Source of the DNA: an uncultured bacterium
GTDB lineage: Bacteria > Verrucomicrobiota > Kiritimatiellia > RFP12 > UBA1067
Length of the DNA stretch: 6,571 bases
NCBI GenBank assembly: GCA_902779075.1
Contig: CACZAK010000335.1
Span: 1-6,571 of the forward strand
Direction: 5' to 3'
How positions within the stretch are numbered: position 1 is the first letter of the stretch; each line of letters begins with the position of its first letter. The translations under genes were made by a program, and so were the position numbers. The notes beneath the pieces are model-generated. The model was not told the origin of the DNA, did not search any database, and saw nothing but the letters and a program-made list of their open reading frames with translations. Positions 5,731 to 6,571 of the stretch are shown here, piece after piece.

Positions 5731-6571
5731 TCAGGGCCGATCCAAAAGAATCCCCGCCCCCTTCGCCGGTTGCTCCCCGGCGGCCTTGCGCGCGAAGCCT
5801 TCCCGCACCGCCGTCGTCACGGACTTCGCGCGACGGTAGCCGTCGTAGAGTCCGGCCATGTTCTCGGCGAGCAGCTTAGTCCGGATGTTGGAGCCGTCGC
5901 GGTGGTAGGTGCGCGCGTCGGCGAAGTGCCAGAACGTGAGGCCGGCCATCTCGGGATCGGCGAAGATACGGTCGAGCACGTCCTTGTCGTAGGAGAGCTG
6001 GAACTCCTCCGTGCCCTGTCCCGCCGCCGGGTCATGGTAGCCGTAGATTGCGACGGTGCCCATCTCCGAGACGATAATCGGCTTCTCGGGATAGAGCTTG
6101 CGGTAGCGCGCGACGATCTTCGTGACGGCATTGTCGATGAGCTTCTTCTGGTTCTCGAACGTGCCGACGTTGGTCCCGATCCAGCCGGGGTAGGTATTGA
6201 ACGAGACGATGTCCGTGTTCGCGTTCGAGATGTCGTCCATGTTGCGGTTGCAGGCGAACGTGACGAGACGGCCGGAGTCCTGCGCGCGGATCGCCTCGAT
6301 GAGCGCGTTGTTCATCTTCTTGCCCGCCTTCGTCTGCGAGTCGTTCTCGTTCTGGAAGGCGAAGATGATCACGGACGGGTGGTTGAAGCTCGCGCGCACC
6401 ATCGTGCGCGTCTGCTCCACCTGGAGCCGGAAGTACGCGGGGTCGGACATCTGCTTGGCGGTGTTGCCCCATCCGAGCGACTCCTCCCACACGAGGACGC
6501 CCATCTCGTCGCAGTAGTCGAGGAACCGCTGGCTCTGCTGGTAGTGGCAGCCGCGGAAGAAGTTGCCGTTG
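5731..6571 (-). CDS. Glycoside hydrolase family 2, C-terminal catalytic part (5' end beyond window)
   Basis: The frame enters from the window edge and continues as NGNFFRGCHYQQSQRFLDYC to a TGA at 5733-5731, 279 codons in all. Hallmarks of the GH2 TIM barrel are visible: DEMGVLVWEE, FNHPSVIIFAFQNEN (the acid/base glutamate is the E of QNEN, codon 6348-6346), NTYPGW, and IIVSEMG (nucleophile E, codon 6066-6064), 94 residues later. The closing TFWHFADARTY and a KS-T--VREGF helix are typical of the barrel's end. A 20-residue tail follows with no extra domain. GH2 enzymes are mainly beta-galactosidases, beta-glucuronidases and beta-mannosidases; the substrate cannot be told from this part. The sugar-binding N-terminal domains lie outside. 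No terminator is visible between this gene and the next. Confidence 0.88.
   Translation of the reverse strand, partial: NGNFFRGCHYQQSQRFLDYCDEMGVLVWEESLGWGNTAKQMSDPAYFRLQVEQTRTMVRASFNHPSVIIFAFQNENDSQTKAGKKMNNALIEAIRAQDSGRLVTFACNRNMDDISNANTDIVSFNTYPGWIGTNVGTFENQKKLIDNAVTKIVARYRKLYPEKPIIVSEMGTVAIYGYHDPAAGQGTEEFQLSYDKDVLDRIFADPEMAGLTFWHFADARTYHRDGSNIRTKLLAENMAGLYDGYRRAKSVTTAVREGFARKAAGEQPAKGAGILLDRP

Noticed and set aside
5009..5839. Plus-strand open frame of 276 codons
   Set aside because: It is antisense to the ATPase-like gene, spans its promoter and the poly-G region, and has no recognisable domain or matching start signals.

Overview
All supportable genes in this GC-rich window lie on the minus strand, so transcription runs from high to low coordinates. 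In that order they are: the 3' part of a GH2-family glycoside hydrolase (6571 to 5731, 5' end outside the window); a small AAA-ATPase-like/PDDEXK-type protein that appears internally deleted (5689 to 5096); a secreted, beta-strand-rich surface-type protein (5024 to 2701) built from two tandem copies of one block and broken into three overlapping frames; and a nearly complete secreted GH106-type alpha-L-rhamnosidase (2642 to beyond position 1). I found no rRNA, tRNA, CRISPR array, integrase or transposase. Long plus-strand reading frames are antisense shadows.

Organism (inference): rhamnosidase and GH2 genes, autotransporter-type beta-strand repeats of the form GDNSGFTG and TLTKSGAGTM, and a 'MKPI..DF...YVDKT...RPRRFGKS' ATPase together suggest a polysaccharide-degrading bacterium of the Kiritimatiellota/Verrucomicrobiota/Lentisphaerota type, perhaps from a gut or anoxic habitat. 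No marker gene is present, so this is only a lean. The two hydrolases fit breakdown of rhamnose-containing plant or algal glycans, with the rhamnosidase exported by a signal peptide.

The regulatory DNA is unusually compact. A perfect TATAAT with a TTGAGG partner ends about 8 bases before the ATG of the ATPase-like gene, implying a near-leaderless transcript. A strong 14-bp inverted-repeat terminator follows the surface-protein gene, and a good promoter for the rhamnosidase (TTGGAA, 17 bases, TATAAG) is folded into that terminator, with its -10 in and beside the loop.

The region most worth following up is 5024-5117. A 14-codon leader ORF with a good Shine-Dalgarno site (start at 5103) overlaps the end of the ATPase-like gene and runs into a run of ten G just before the surface-protein gene. 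With ten G it stops at once. With nine G it would be fused in frame to the surface protein. With eleven G it would end in a TGA overlapping that gene's ATG. This looks like a possible slipped-strand contingency switch. The gene behind it is a mosaic of two near-identical blocks, each entered through the same +1 frame break. Both points could also be metagenome-assembly or homopolymer errors, so raw reads are the decisive test.
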